Below, piece after piece: positions 17,134 through 25,101 of a DNA stretch of 64,000 nucleotides. The position numbers and the translations under genes were made by a program. Under the pieces are notes generated by a model. It was not told the origin of the DNA. It searched no databases and worked only from the letters and a program-made list of their open reading frames with translations. Numbering within the stretch: position 1 is the stretch's first letter; every line of letters starts with the position of its first letter. The stretch comes from PKWO01 sp036384915 (lineage in GTDB: Bacteria; Pseudomonadota; Gammaproteobacteria; Burkholderiales; Burkholderiaceae_D), in NCBI GenBank assembly GCA_036384915.1, contig DASVLJ010000071.1, positions 376,192-440,191 of the forward strand. Direction: 5' to 3'.

Positions 17134-19782
17134 CTACAACTTCCAGCGCACACCGATCCGCAAGGTACGGTCATAATAGCGGGTATCGCGCGGCGTGATC
17201 GACGAATTGCTGAAGTAATCGTGATACTCGAAATTCAGCAAATTGTTTCCTTCGAGTACCACCGTGAAGTTCTTTGCCACCTCATAGGACAGCGAGGCAT
17301 CGAGCGCCGAGATCGGCGCCACCACCAAGTCATAGGGCGCGCCATTGATGGTGCCGGCGTTATAGGTATCGGTATACCGCGAACGCCAGTTGTAAGCGAG
17401 GCGGCCGGACCAGCCGTTCTTCTCATACAGGCCGACCAGGTTGTATGCATACTTCGACATGCCCTGGAACGGCTTGCCTTCCAAGTAGGTATCGGTCGAC
17501 GATTCGAGCCCGCCCGTCATCACCGTCACGTTGGCCTGGAAGCCGAGACCGCTCATCCAGCCCGGCAGCTTGTCGTAGAACTGCTGATACGCCAGTTCCA
17601 CGCCTTGCAAATGGCCGCTATCGGTATTGAAGGGACGCGTCACATTCCATGTCGTGCCCTGGAACACTTCCTGCTCGGCCTTGTAGGCGATGTAGTCCTT
17701 GAAATTATGACGGAACAAGGCCGCACTCATCATCCCGCTCGGCGCAAAATACCACTCCAGCGAGCCGTCGAAATTGTCGGCGCGCACCGGCTTCAGGTCG
17801 GGGTTGCCGCCGGAAGCCGTGGGCAGCACGGTGTTGCCGTTGCCGTTGACGAAGGCCGTTCCCGGATTCAATTGGTCGAAACCTGGGCGCGCGATCGTGC
17901 GGCTGGTGGCAAAACGGGCCAGCAAGTCGTCGCGCAGATGCAGCTTCATGCTCAGGCTGGGCAGCAAGTCGGTATCCGACTGGCCCTTCGTGTCAGGGAG
18001 ATAGGTCCCGTTGAGCAAGTCGTTACCCATGGTGTCGCTCTTGGTCTTGACCGCGCGCACACCGGCCACCGTATCGAGCGGCATGCCGTGCAGATCGAAG
18101 CCGAACTTGCCAGATACGTAGGCCGCGTAGGTCTTTTCCTCATCCGAGAAGAACGAGCCCGGGTCGAGCGGACGCGCCGCGCTGGTGCCGGTGATGAGGT
18201 TGCGCAGGGTGCCCGTGCTGTTGAGCAGATAGCTGGCGCAAGGCGTGTACCACTGGCTCAGCCCATAGTTGCCATACAGCGGCCCCGTTTCGCAAGTCAT
18301 GCCCGGCAGGCTGGTGACGGCGATATTGCCCGGCGCATTCGACTCACCTTCAAAGGACTTGATCGATTTGGCATAGCGGTCGGTCAGGCGTACGCCGGTG
18401 TCGAATTCCTTGAACACGCCATCGGCTTCGGGGAAATACTTCAGGTCCGTATGCCAGGCATTGGATTGGCCGGAATCCTGGCCGTAGCGGTCGAAGATGC
18501 CGTTGACCGCGAAGTTCGACGGATCGGTCATGCTGAAGTTCGGGCCGCCATAGGAAAAGCTCGGCGTGCCGTCGCCGTTGACACTGGTATTGACGTTGAC
18601 TTCCGGAACCGTGGTGCGCGTATCGAGAATAGGGTTGGACCACTTGTAGGTACTGATGGTGCGCGCCACTTCCGTGTCGAGCTGCCATTCCGGCGAAATG
18701 GTCCAGGTGGCGCCGATTGCACCCTGCTCGGTCAAGGTATTCTGTGCCAATGCCTGCGTCGAGTCGATCGTGAACGTGTTCGACGTCGACAGCGTGTGCA
18801 TTAAGTTCGTGCCGGGGAAATTGGTCGAACTGTTGTAAGCACCCAGGTAGGGCAAGCCGACGAAGAAGTCGGTCTCGCCTTTGTTCAGATAGTGCGAAGA
18901 CATGCCTTCGGCAAAGAATTGCAGATCCGAATTCGGACGCCATTGCAAGGCGATGTTCTCCGCAGTCCGGGTGCGCGTACCACCGATGTCTTCGATACCC
19001 ATTACAAATGGGCCGGCATTCGGCAACCCATTCGGATTGTTGCCGGCCGGGCCGTTTGGCGTAGGCGCGGTGTCGAAGGCGCGCTCTTCGTGAAACCTGT
19101 TCTTTACGTAAGACAGGCCGAACAAGGCACCGATATCGCCGATCGGCGTCTTCCAGCGATTGGAAATCATCGTGCTGACGTTGGGGTCGTTCGACCTGGC
19201 CTTGTCTTCGTTATCCATTTCGGCGTTGACTACCGCCTTGAAGCCCTTGAAGTCGAACGGGCGGTTGGTCCGGATATCGATCGTGCCGGCGATGCCGCCT
19301 TCGATCAGGTCCGCGCTCTGTGATTTGTATACATCAATTCGCTGCAGCATGGCCGAAGGAATGTCGGCCAATTGGACGAAGCGGCCGAAGGTGGTGAAAT
19401 AATCGCGGCCGTTCAACAGCGTTTCGATACCGGGCAAGCCGTGGATCAACACCGTGTTGGCTTCGCTGGTTGTACGCAGCACCTGCACGCCGGGGACGCG
19501 CGCAACCGTGTCGGCCACGTTATTGTCAGGGAATTTGCCGATGTCGTCGGCGACGATCGAATCGACGATCTGATCCGAATCCTTCTTGATCTTTTCCGCG
19601 CTCTGAGCCGAAGCGCGCACGCCGGTCACAACGATGGCCTGCGGTTCCGCTGCCGGCGCTTCCTGAGCAGACACGCTCGCGCCGCCGAAGACTCCCGCCC
19701 CCGCAAGCGCCGCCATCATGACCTTCAAGGAAAAAGGTTGTTGCAAATCGGTAGGCCTAGTGCCCTGATGAGGATGTTTCAT
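17134..19782 (-). CDS. TonB-dependent outer-membrane receptor for arabinan oligosaccharides
   Basis: 882 residues from ATG 19782 (GGAGACAT just upstream). A signal peptide ends near VSAQE, followed by a TonB box-like AIVVTGVR, a plug domain (about 65-180: IVDSIVADDIGKFPDNNVADTVARVPGV, split in family logos as IGKFPD and RVPGVQV) and a beta-barrel ending in LRIGVRWKL. The plug motifs are those of sugar-type TonB receptors of Xanthomonas and Caulobacter. Neighbouring arabinanases make arabino-oligosaccharides the likely ligand. It is transcribed alone from a promoter near 19942-19971 with a 103-bp palindrome in the leader. Confidence 0.9.
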   Translation of the reverse strand: MKHPHQGTRPTDLQQPFSLKVMMAALAGAGVFGGASVSAQEAPAAEPQAIVVTGVRASAQSAEKIKKDSDQIVDSIVADDIGKFPDNNVADTVARVPGVQVLRTTSEANTVLIHGLPGIETLLNGRDYFTTFGRFVQLADIPSAMLQRIDVYKSQSADLIEGGIAGTIDIRTNRPFDFKGFKAVVNAEMDNEDKARSNDPNVSTMISNRWKTPIGDIGALFGLSYVKNRFHEERAFDTAPTPNGPAGNNPNGLPNAGPFVMGIEDIGGTRTRTAENIALQWRPNSDLQFFAEGMSSHYLNKGETDFFVGLPYLGAYNSSTNFPGTNLMHTLSTSNTFTIDSTQALAQNTLTEQGAIGATWTISPEWQLDTEVARTISTYKWSNPILDTRTTVPEVNVNTSVNGDGTPSFSYGGPNFSMTDPSNFAVNGIFDRYGQDSGQSNAWHTDLKYFPEADGVFKEFDTGVRLTDRYAKSIKSFEGESNAPGNIAVTSLPGMTCETGPLYGNYGLSQWYTPCASYLLNSTGTLRNLITGTSAARPLDPGSFFSDEEKTYAAYVSGKFGFDLHGMPLDTVAGVRAVKTKSDTMGNDLLNGTYLPDTKGQSDTDLLPSLSMKLHLRDDLLARFATSRTIARPGFDQLNPGTAFVNGNGNTVLPTASGGNPDLKPVRADNFDGSLEWYFAPSGMMSAALFRHNFKDYIAYKAEQEVFQGTTWNVTRPFNTDSGHLQGVELAYQQFYDKLPGWMSGLGFQANVTVMTGGLESSTDTYLEGKPFQGMSKYAYNLVGLYEKNGWSGRLAYNWRSRYTDTYNAGTINGAPYDLVVAPISALDASLSYEVAKNFTVVLEGNNLLNFEYHDYFSNSSITPRDTRYYDRTLRIGVRWKL

Positions 19783-19817
19783 ATGTCTCCATCGCAATTT
19801 TTGTTATGTGAAAGGTT

Positions 19818-19920
19818 CTGTCAGAACCTGTTTCAAAATGAGCAAGACCAGGCGTTGCGACAAAGACGGTGCGGTCGAGCAACAACAGCGCCATGCTCAT
19901 TTTGAAGCGGGTTCTAACAG
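19818..19920. repeat. 103-bp imperfect palindrome, family C, in the TonB leader
   Basis: The left end reads CTGTCAGAACCTGTTTCAAAA and the right end is the complement of CTGTTAGAACCCGCTTCAAAA; both continue ATGAGCA, so the outer 28 bp pair with few mismatches and the inner part pairs less well. It lies between the predicted transcription start (about 19935) and the receptor start codon, so the mRNA would begin with a large hairpin. Confidence 0.65.
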
Positions 19921-19941
19921 GGCAATTCAAGCAGCGAGGCC

Positions 19942-19971
19942 ATATTAAGACAGCGTAAAAAAACCATCCAA
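19942..19971 (-). promoter_or_regulatory. Probable promoter of the TonB receptor
   Basis: Minus-strand TTGGAT (19971-19966), an 18-nt spacer, then TAATAT (19947-19942). The start would be near 19935. The -35 is poor, which again suggests activation. Confidence 0.4.
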
Positions 19972-19988
19972 TCAATTTTTTGCCATTT

Positions 19989-20010
19989 CCGATATCGGTT
20001 TTAATATCGC
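19989..20010. promoter_or_regulatory. Palindromic operator, copy 2 (GATATC-type)
   Basis: On the minus strand the site reads GCGATATT - AAAACC - GATATCGG. Compared with copy 1 (12358-12379) it keeps GATAT, AAAC and GATATC at the same spacing, 15 of 22 positions. Its centre is about 65 bp upstream of the predicted start, nearly the same as copy 1. Confidence 0.5.
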
Positions 20011-20087
20011 AGATAGGTATTTTATTAATTGATTTGGAATATTTTGAGCAATACCTCACCCCCTGTCATGGCAATCGACAGGAGCGA

Positions 20088-20146
20088 TAAAATGCCCGCG
20101 GCGGCAGACATGCCCACCAGACATGTCTTGCCTGACCTCACGGGCA
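20088..20146 (-). terminator. Probable terminator of the TetR gene
   Basis: Long interrupted stem: TGCCCG pairs with CGGGCA at the base, and inside it GGCAGACATG pairs with CATGTCTTGCC. On the minus strand the structure ends in a TTTTA run. It lies 36 nt after the TetR stop. Confidence 0.5.
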
Positions 20147-20181
20147 AGGAGGGAAAATCGGGAAACGCAAACCGATAGCGC

Positions 20182-20799
20182 TCAGGCTTCTTGACGGACG
20201 CGCACTATTTCGGCCGCGCGGGCAGCCACGGCCGGCGGAATCGGCAAGTGCTGCAGTATCCAGCCCAGAGATTGGCTCAAGCGCTCCGGGCTGAAATCTT
20301 TTTGAAAGCCATACATGCTCGCCCCGTGCAGGACGCAACGCAAAGCGATCATTTCCGGGTCGTTCTCCCCAGTGGCGATGCCGAGCACGCGCGCATTGGC
20401 GCTCTCGAAAACGGGTTCGATCAGCCTGAGCAGTTTGGCATCCCCGCGCGCCGCCATCGAAATTTCCAGCAAAGCATGGGTTGCCGTTGACGGTGGCCGC
20501 ACGCGCATGCTCAACAGAAACAGGTACATGCGTTCGACGGGCTTGAGTTCACCCATCGATTCCACCATCGCGGTATCTTGCGCAATTACCGTCTCGAGGA
20601 AGGCTGGAAACAGATCATATTTGCCGTTGGGAAATTGATAGCGCAAGGCACCGCGCGAACAACCGCACAATTCGCAGACGTACTCCTCGCTCCATGAGGC
20701 GTAGCCTTCGCGGCTGAGAATCTGCTCCGTTGCATCAAACATTTTCTGGCGGGTGAGACGAGCCCGCGGGGTGGAAATTCGCCCGGCTTTCGTGTTCAT
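20182..20799 (-). CDS. TetR-family transcriptional regulator
   Basis: 205 residues. The N-terminal helix-turn-helix is clear (TRQKMFDATEQILSREGY, then YVCELCGCSRGALRYQFPNGKYDLF); the C-terminal ligand domain is not assignable. It is separated from the TonB receptor by about 400 bp and has its own terminator, and no site resembling the GATATC operator lies in front of it. It may therefore be unrelated to the arabinan locus. Ligand unknown. Confidence 0.85.
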   Translation of the reverse strand: MNTKAGRISTPRARLTRQKMFDATEQILSREGYASWSEEYVCELCGCSRGALRYQFPNGKYDLFPAFLETVIAQDTAMVESMGELKPVERMYLFLLSMRVRPPSTATHALLEISMAARGDAKLLRLIEPVFESANARVLGIATGENDPEMIALRCVLHGASMYGFQKDFSPERLSQSLGWILQHLPIPPAVAARAAEIVRVRQEA

Positions 20800-21141
20800 T
20801 GATTCTGTCAGTGCTTCATCCGATTGGCCTGCTTGTACGACAAGCCATCGGCGATATCGTTTTATACATTCGGCCCGAAGGCACCCAAGTCATATACAGG
20901 ATTGTGCTCAAAAAAACAAGTTATGCACAGCAAGCGGCTTCGCTTTCCACGTCTCGACATATTGTGCTTCCTGCAAGAAACAAGTCGTGCGAATATGCAT
21001 AGGCAATTCCTTGCCCATTGTTATTTCCTGTAGGTATTTCAAAAGTAAAACTTGTGGTTTGTCGCTGTGTGGGCAAAATCAAGCTCCGCAGCAGGCGGCG
21101 CGCTGTGGGGCATGTCGACCTGCGGATGCTTGACTTAGCTT

Positions 21142-21180
21142 CCGGAAGGTTTCCGGAAGGAAGTTTTTTCGCGGAAGGTG
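21142..21180 (+). promoter_or_regulatory. Tandem direct-repeat operator upstream of the STAND regulator
   Basis: CCGGAAGGTTT followed by CCGGAAGGAAG: two 11-bp units in direct repeat (21142-21163), with a further CGGAAGGT at 21172. An 11-bp period is the arrangement bound by tandem PhoB/OmpR-type winged helices, the DNA-binding domain of the gene 100 bp downstream. The same 22-bp sequence with three changes occurs at 26323-26344. The rest of the gap 20800-21275 shows no gene. Confidence 0.6.
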
Positions 21181-21275
21181 CATATTGCCGGGCATCGATG
21201 CCTGCATGCCGCCCTGAAACGTGGAGTCCCTGCGCACCCCGACGTGCCCCGCAGCCTCATCGTGTTTTCGAGATC

Positions 21276-24200
21276 ATGAAAAAAGACCCGTTCCAATTCG
21301 GCCAATGGCTGGTGCATCCCTCCACCAACTGTATCGAGCAGGACGGCGAAACACGCCAAATGGAACCGCGCGCGATGGATGTCTTGCTGGCGCTATGCGC
21401 GGCCAACGGTAACGTGCTCAGCGCCGACCAGCTATTGACGGCGTGCTGGGGCACCGACGCCTACGGCGACAATCCGGTGCACAAAACCATCGCCCAGTTG
21501 CGCCGGCTTTTGGGCGATGCCGCCAATGCGCCGGTATACATAGAAACGATACGCAAGCGCGGCTACCGCACCCTGGCCAGCGTGACGTTCGGCAGCGCCG
21601 ATAGCGTCGCCCTGCCGCCGTGGAAAGACGGTTCGCCATTCCGCGGCTTGCAAGCCTTCGATCAAAGCCATGCGCCCGTGTTCTTCGGCCGCAGCGAAGC
21701 GACGCGCCAGCTGGCCGAAGCGGCAAACGTTCAGGCCGAAGCAGGCTATGCATTGCAGCTCTTGCTCGGGCCCAGCGGTTCCGGCAAGACTTCCATCGTG
21801 CTGGCCGGGCTGTTCCCGGCCTTGTCGCTGTCACGCGGCGGCAGCGGCCTGTCCCTGCTCGACACCACGACCTTCGATCTGGCCGAACAGGGCGAGCACG
21901 GCTTGTTCGTCACCCTGGCCGGGGCCATGCTCGACCTGCACTGGGATGGCCAGCCGCTGTTTCCCGGCGCAAGCGCGATCGGGCTGGCGCAAGCGCTGGA
22001 GCACGATATCGACGGCGTGGTGCGGCAGATGAATACCGTGCTTGAGCAAGCCGCCGCCCAATTGGCCGCCCCGGCGGCCGGACGCAAACAACGCCTGCTG
22101 CGCTTCGGCATTTTCATCGACCGGCTCGAAGCCTTGTTCAACGCCGGCCAGGTCGGCGAGGCGGACCGGCTCGCTTTTCTGCATGCCGTTTCCCTTCTGG
22201 CCAGGAGCGGTGCCGCGCTCATGGTGCTGGGTTGCCGCAACGACTTCTACGCCCACATCGCCGCCCATGCCGAGCTGATGGAAGGCAAAGCCAGGGGCGC
22301 ACACTTCGATCTCTCCCCGCCCAGCGCCGCGGAAATCGCGCAGATCATCCGCATGCCGGCCTCCATGGCCGGGCTGACCTACGGTATCGACCCGGAATCG
22401 CATGCGCGGCTGGACGACGTGCTGTGCGCCGGCGCCGCAGCCAGCCCGGATGCCCTGCCGCTGCTGCAATATTGCCTGCAGGAGTTGCATCGCCTGCGCA
22501 GTGCCGACGGCGAGTTGAGTTTCGCTACCTTCCGTGAACTCGGCGGCCTCGAAGGCGCGATCTCGCAACGCGCGGAACAAGTAGTGGCCGGCTTCACGGA
22601 ACGGCAAATGGCTTCCCTCGCGCGCGTGATGTCGCTCGTGGTCGTGCTCTCGGCCAACGAAGAAAGCATCACGAGCCGCCACGCACCCTGGGCTGCGCTG
22701 GCCAATGAAGAAGAGCGCCAGGTGGTCGGTGCCCTGGTCGAATCGCGCCTGTTCGTCAGCGACTTCAAAGGCGACACGCCCAGCTTCGGCATCGCCCACG
22801 AAGCGCTGCTGCGCCGCTGGCCACGACTGGTGGAGTGGGCCGAAGCGCATCGCGCGGCCCTGCGCGTGCGCGGCTGGCTGGCACAGCAGGCGGCGCGCTG
22901 GTCCGCCGAAGGCCGCCCGGAGGACCTGCTGCTGCCGCAGGGCAAACGCCTGACCGAAGCCAGGGTGCTGCAGGCAGAGGGCGTGTTTGCCCTGAGCGAA
23001 ACGGAAGCCGCGTTGATCCGCGCCTCGATCGGGCGGGTGCAGCGCCGCGCGCACCTGCGCACGCTCGCCTTCGCCAGCATCGTTGCCCTGGCCCTGACGG
23101 CCAGCGTCATGGGCTTGCGCGCCACGGCCGCCCGGCGCCAGGCCGAACAGCAGCGCGCCGAAGCGGAAGGTTTGATGGGCTTCATGCTGGGCGACTTCGT
23201 CGACAAATTGCGCCCCCTGGGAAAGCTGGACCTGCTCGACAGCGTCAGCCTCAAGGGGCTGGAATATCTGAAGCGTCCGCAAGACGAGGATGTGAGTCCG
23301 ACGGCGCTGACCCAGCGCGCGAAAGCGCTGCAAGTGATCGGCGAAGTACGGCGCGCACGCGGCGACGTCAAGGGCGCTCTGGACGCGCTAACCGCAGCCG
23401 ACGCCATCCTGCAACAGCGGAACAAGGAGTCGCCGCAAGACACCGAAGTGCTCAAGACGCTCGGCGCCACGGCATTCTGGCTCGGGCAGATCGCCATGGA
23501 TCAAAACGACTTGCCGAAGGCGCAGAGTTATTGGCAGGATTATTTGAATACCAGCGACCGCTTGCATGCCCTGGAACCGGACAAGGTAGAGTGGTGGGTC
23601 GAACAGTCGTACGGGCATACCAATCTCGGCTCGCTGGCGCTGCAGCGAACCGAACTGAATCTCGCCGCACGCGAATTCAACCAATCGATCGCCTTGAAAG
23701 AACGTGCTCTGGCCAAGGAGCAAACCACCAAGCTGCTGGCCGACCTCGCCAACACCTATTCCTTTCTGGCGAGTACCAAGGAATACCAGGGCGAGCTCGA
23801 TGCGGCCGCCCGCCTGTACGACAAGGAGCTGCAAATCATCCTGCATCTGCGCGACATCGCGCCGGTTGAAGTGCTGTGGATCAAGAAGCAGGTATTTGCC
23901 CTGCGCATGCGCGCCGACATTCGTCTTGCATGGGGTCTGGACCAGCAGGCGCTGGCCGACTATCGGGAAGCCAGAGCGCTATTCCAGGATTTGCTCGCGC
24001 GCGACCCGGACAACCGTGCCTGGCGCAGCGAGGTCGCCAACCTGGAACAGGACGAGTTGCGCATCGCCGCGCGCCAGCACAACACCAAGGACGTGTCGGC
24101 CGGTCTGGAGTCGGTCGCGGCAACCCTGCGCAGCTCGACCGAGTCCGCGCCCTCGAACGTAGAATGGGCGCGCTGGGAGGCGACCTCGCACTGGAATCTC

Positions 24201-24614
24201 GCCGTGGTGCTATTGGCCAAGGGGAACATGGACGAGGCACGGCGGGAAAACCAGACAGCCATGGATCGCCTCGACAAACTGTATGCCACCGGAAAAAATT
24301 CGGTCCTGCCCCGATTGAGACTGATCGACACGTTGCTGCTTTCAGCCGAGATCGCACGTGCCCAAGGCACTTCGGATGCAGCCCAAGCGGCCTGCCGCAG
24401 AGCTTACGGTCTGATGGAGGCCGATGGCGCGTCGACATGGGATTTTCGCGTTCTCGACCCATGGGTGCGCGTCAACATTTGCCTGGGAAATGAGCAGGCA
24501 GCAGGCATGGCCGTGAAACGCCTGGAAAAAATCGGCTACAACGACCTGGTTTATCGCCATTTTATTTCAACTCATCAAGGAGGAAAAAATTATGAAAAGC
24601 CCCGCAATAGCTGA
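21276..24614 (+). CDS. Winged-helix / nSTAND1 NTPase / transmembrane / TPR signalling regulator
   Basis: 1,112 residues from ATG 21276. Order: Trans_reg_C (CadC/PhoB-type) winged helix at 1-102 (DNPVHKTIAQLRRLLGD, IETIRKRGYRTL); the nSTAND1 entry motif PFRGLQAFDQSHAPVFFGR at about 121-139; Walker A GPSGSGKT at 165-172; a Walker B-like FGIFIDRLEALF; the STAND helical region with FGIAHEALLRRWPRLVEWA; one membrane helix at about 595-612; and roughly 450 residues of TPR-like helices to the end. DNA-binding and NTPase domains would be cytoplasmic and the TPR sensor periplasmic, so it resembles a one-component membrane regulator of CadC plan with an added NTPase switch. It overlaps the next gene by 23 nt. 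Ligand unknown. Confidence 0.85.
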   Translation: MKKDPFQFGQWLVHPSTNCIEQDGETRQMEPRAMDVLLALCAANGNVLSADQLLTACWGTDAYGDNPVHKTIAQLRRLLGDAANAPVYIETIRKRGYRTLASVTFGSADSVALPPWKDGSPFRGLQAFDQSHAPVFFGRSEATRQLAEAANVQAEAGYALQLLLGPSGSGKTSIVLAGLFPALSLSRGGSGLSLLDTTTFDLAEQGEHGLFVTLAGAMLDLHWDGQPLFPGASAIGLAQALEHDIDGVVRQMNTVLEQAAAQLAAPAAGRKQRLLRFGIFIDRLEALFNAGQVGEADRLAFLHAVSLLARSGAALMVLGCRNDFYAHIAAHAELMEGKARGAHFDLSPPSAAEIAQIIRMPASMAGLTYGIDPESHARLDDVLCAGAAASPDALPLLQYCLQELHRLRSADGELSFATFRELGGLEGAISQRAEQVVAGFTERQMASLARVMSLVVVLSANEESITSRHAPWAALANEEERQVVGALVESRLFVSDFKGDTPSFGIAHEALLRRWPRLVEWAEAHRAALRVRGWLAQQAARWSAEGRPEDLLLPQGKRLTEARVLQAEGVFALSETEAALIRASIGRVQRRAHLRTLAFASIVALALTASVMGLRATAARRQAEQQRAEAEGLMGFMLGDFVDKLRPLGKLDLLDSVSLKGLEYLKRPQDEDVSPTALTQRAKALQVIGEVRRARGDVKGALDALTAADAILQQRNKESPQDTEVLKTLGATAFWLGQIAMDQNDLPKAQSYWQDYLNTSDRLHALEPDKVEWWVEQSYGHTNLGSLALQRTELNLAAREFNQSIALKERALAKEQTTKLLADLANTYSFLASTKEYQGELDAAARLYDKELQIILHLRDIAPVEVLWIKKQVFALRMRADIRLAWGLDQQALADYREARALFQDLLARDPDNRAWRSEVANLEQDELRIAARQHNTKDVSAGLESVAATLRSSTESAPSNVEWARWEATSHWNLAVVLLAKGNMDEARRENQTAMDRLDKLYATGKNSVLPRLRLIDTLLLSAEIARAQGTSDAAQAACRRAYGLMEADGASTWDFRVLDPWVRVNICLGNEQAAGMAVKRLEKIGYNDLVYRHFISTHQGGKNYEKPRNS

Positions 24615-24996
24615 AGTTCACGTTCGCGTCACCATGAATCTTCCCGGCCCCTATCCCCTGTATTACTGCGATCAATTCCCGACCAACCCGCAACCGGACT
24701 GCCGCATACTGTGCCAAGTCCCGACCGATATCGTGTTTTCGCTGGACGAGGAGACGATCGAAGCCGGCTGGCGCTTTGCCGGCTACGCACCGAAGGCTTC
24801 CTTTCCCATGCCGCTCCACACCAACCTGGGCTTCTCTTCCACGTTTCCGAATCATTCGGTCACGGTATTCAACCCGGCCAAACAGCCGGGCGACGTCCAT
24901 TTCTTCTCCCTGATGTACACCAATAACGACTTCAACGACGGCGCACCGTTTTCGTTCGATCCAGAGACGGAAAATCAGGGCGGCGGCGGCATTTGA
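24592..24996 (+). CDS. 134-residue protein of unknown function paired with the STAND regulator
   Basis: Strong Shine-Dalgarno AAGGAGGAAAAAATT directly before ATG 24592, inside the 3' end of the STAND gene, so co-translation is expected. There is no signal peptide or membrane helix. The sequence alternates beta-like stretches (AEVHVRVTMNL, HSVTVFNPAK, VHFFSLMYTNN), has three Cys (YYCDQ, DCRILCQ) and ends FDPETENQGGGGI. It may belong to the small proteins annotated as DP-EP family, but I cannot confirm this. Its role as ligand, effector or partner of the STAND protein is inference from the overlap. Confidence 0.75.
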   Translation: MKSPAIAEVHVRVTMNLPGPYPLYYCDQFPTNPQPDCRILCQVPTDIVFSLDEETIEAGWRFAGYAPKASFPMPLHTNLGFSSTFPNHSVTVFNPAKQPGDVHFFSLMYTNNDFNDGAPFSFDPETENQGGGGI

Positions 24997-25015
24997 TCGG
25001 CAAGCCGAAAACCTG

Positions 25016-25042
25016 AAAAAGAGACCGCTGCCCGGCGGTCTC
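25016..25042 (-). terminator. Terminator of the thaumatin-like gene
   Basis: Perfect 8-bp stem GAGACCGC / GCGGTCTC (25021-25042) with loop TGCCCG, followed on the minus strand by TTTTT. It lies between two convergent genes and may serve both. Confidence 0.75.
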
Positions 25043-25101
25043 CCCCGCTGACTACATAAGCCATAACCTTGGTCCGCCGGAGTTCATGGCCGGCGCGATC
25101 G

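Noticed and set aside
24592..24996. Gly-rich C-terminus (GGGGI) of the small STAND partner as a ubiquitin-like conjugation tail
   Set aside because: It does not end in the Gly-Gly of conjugated modifiers, no E1/E2-like or protease gene is nearby, and the sequence shows no clear beta-grasp pattern.
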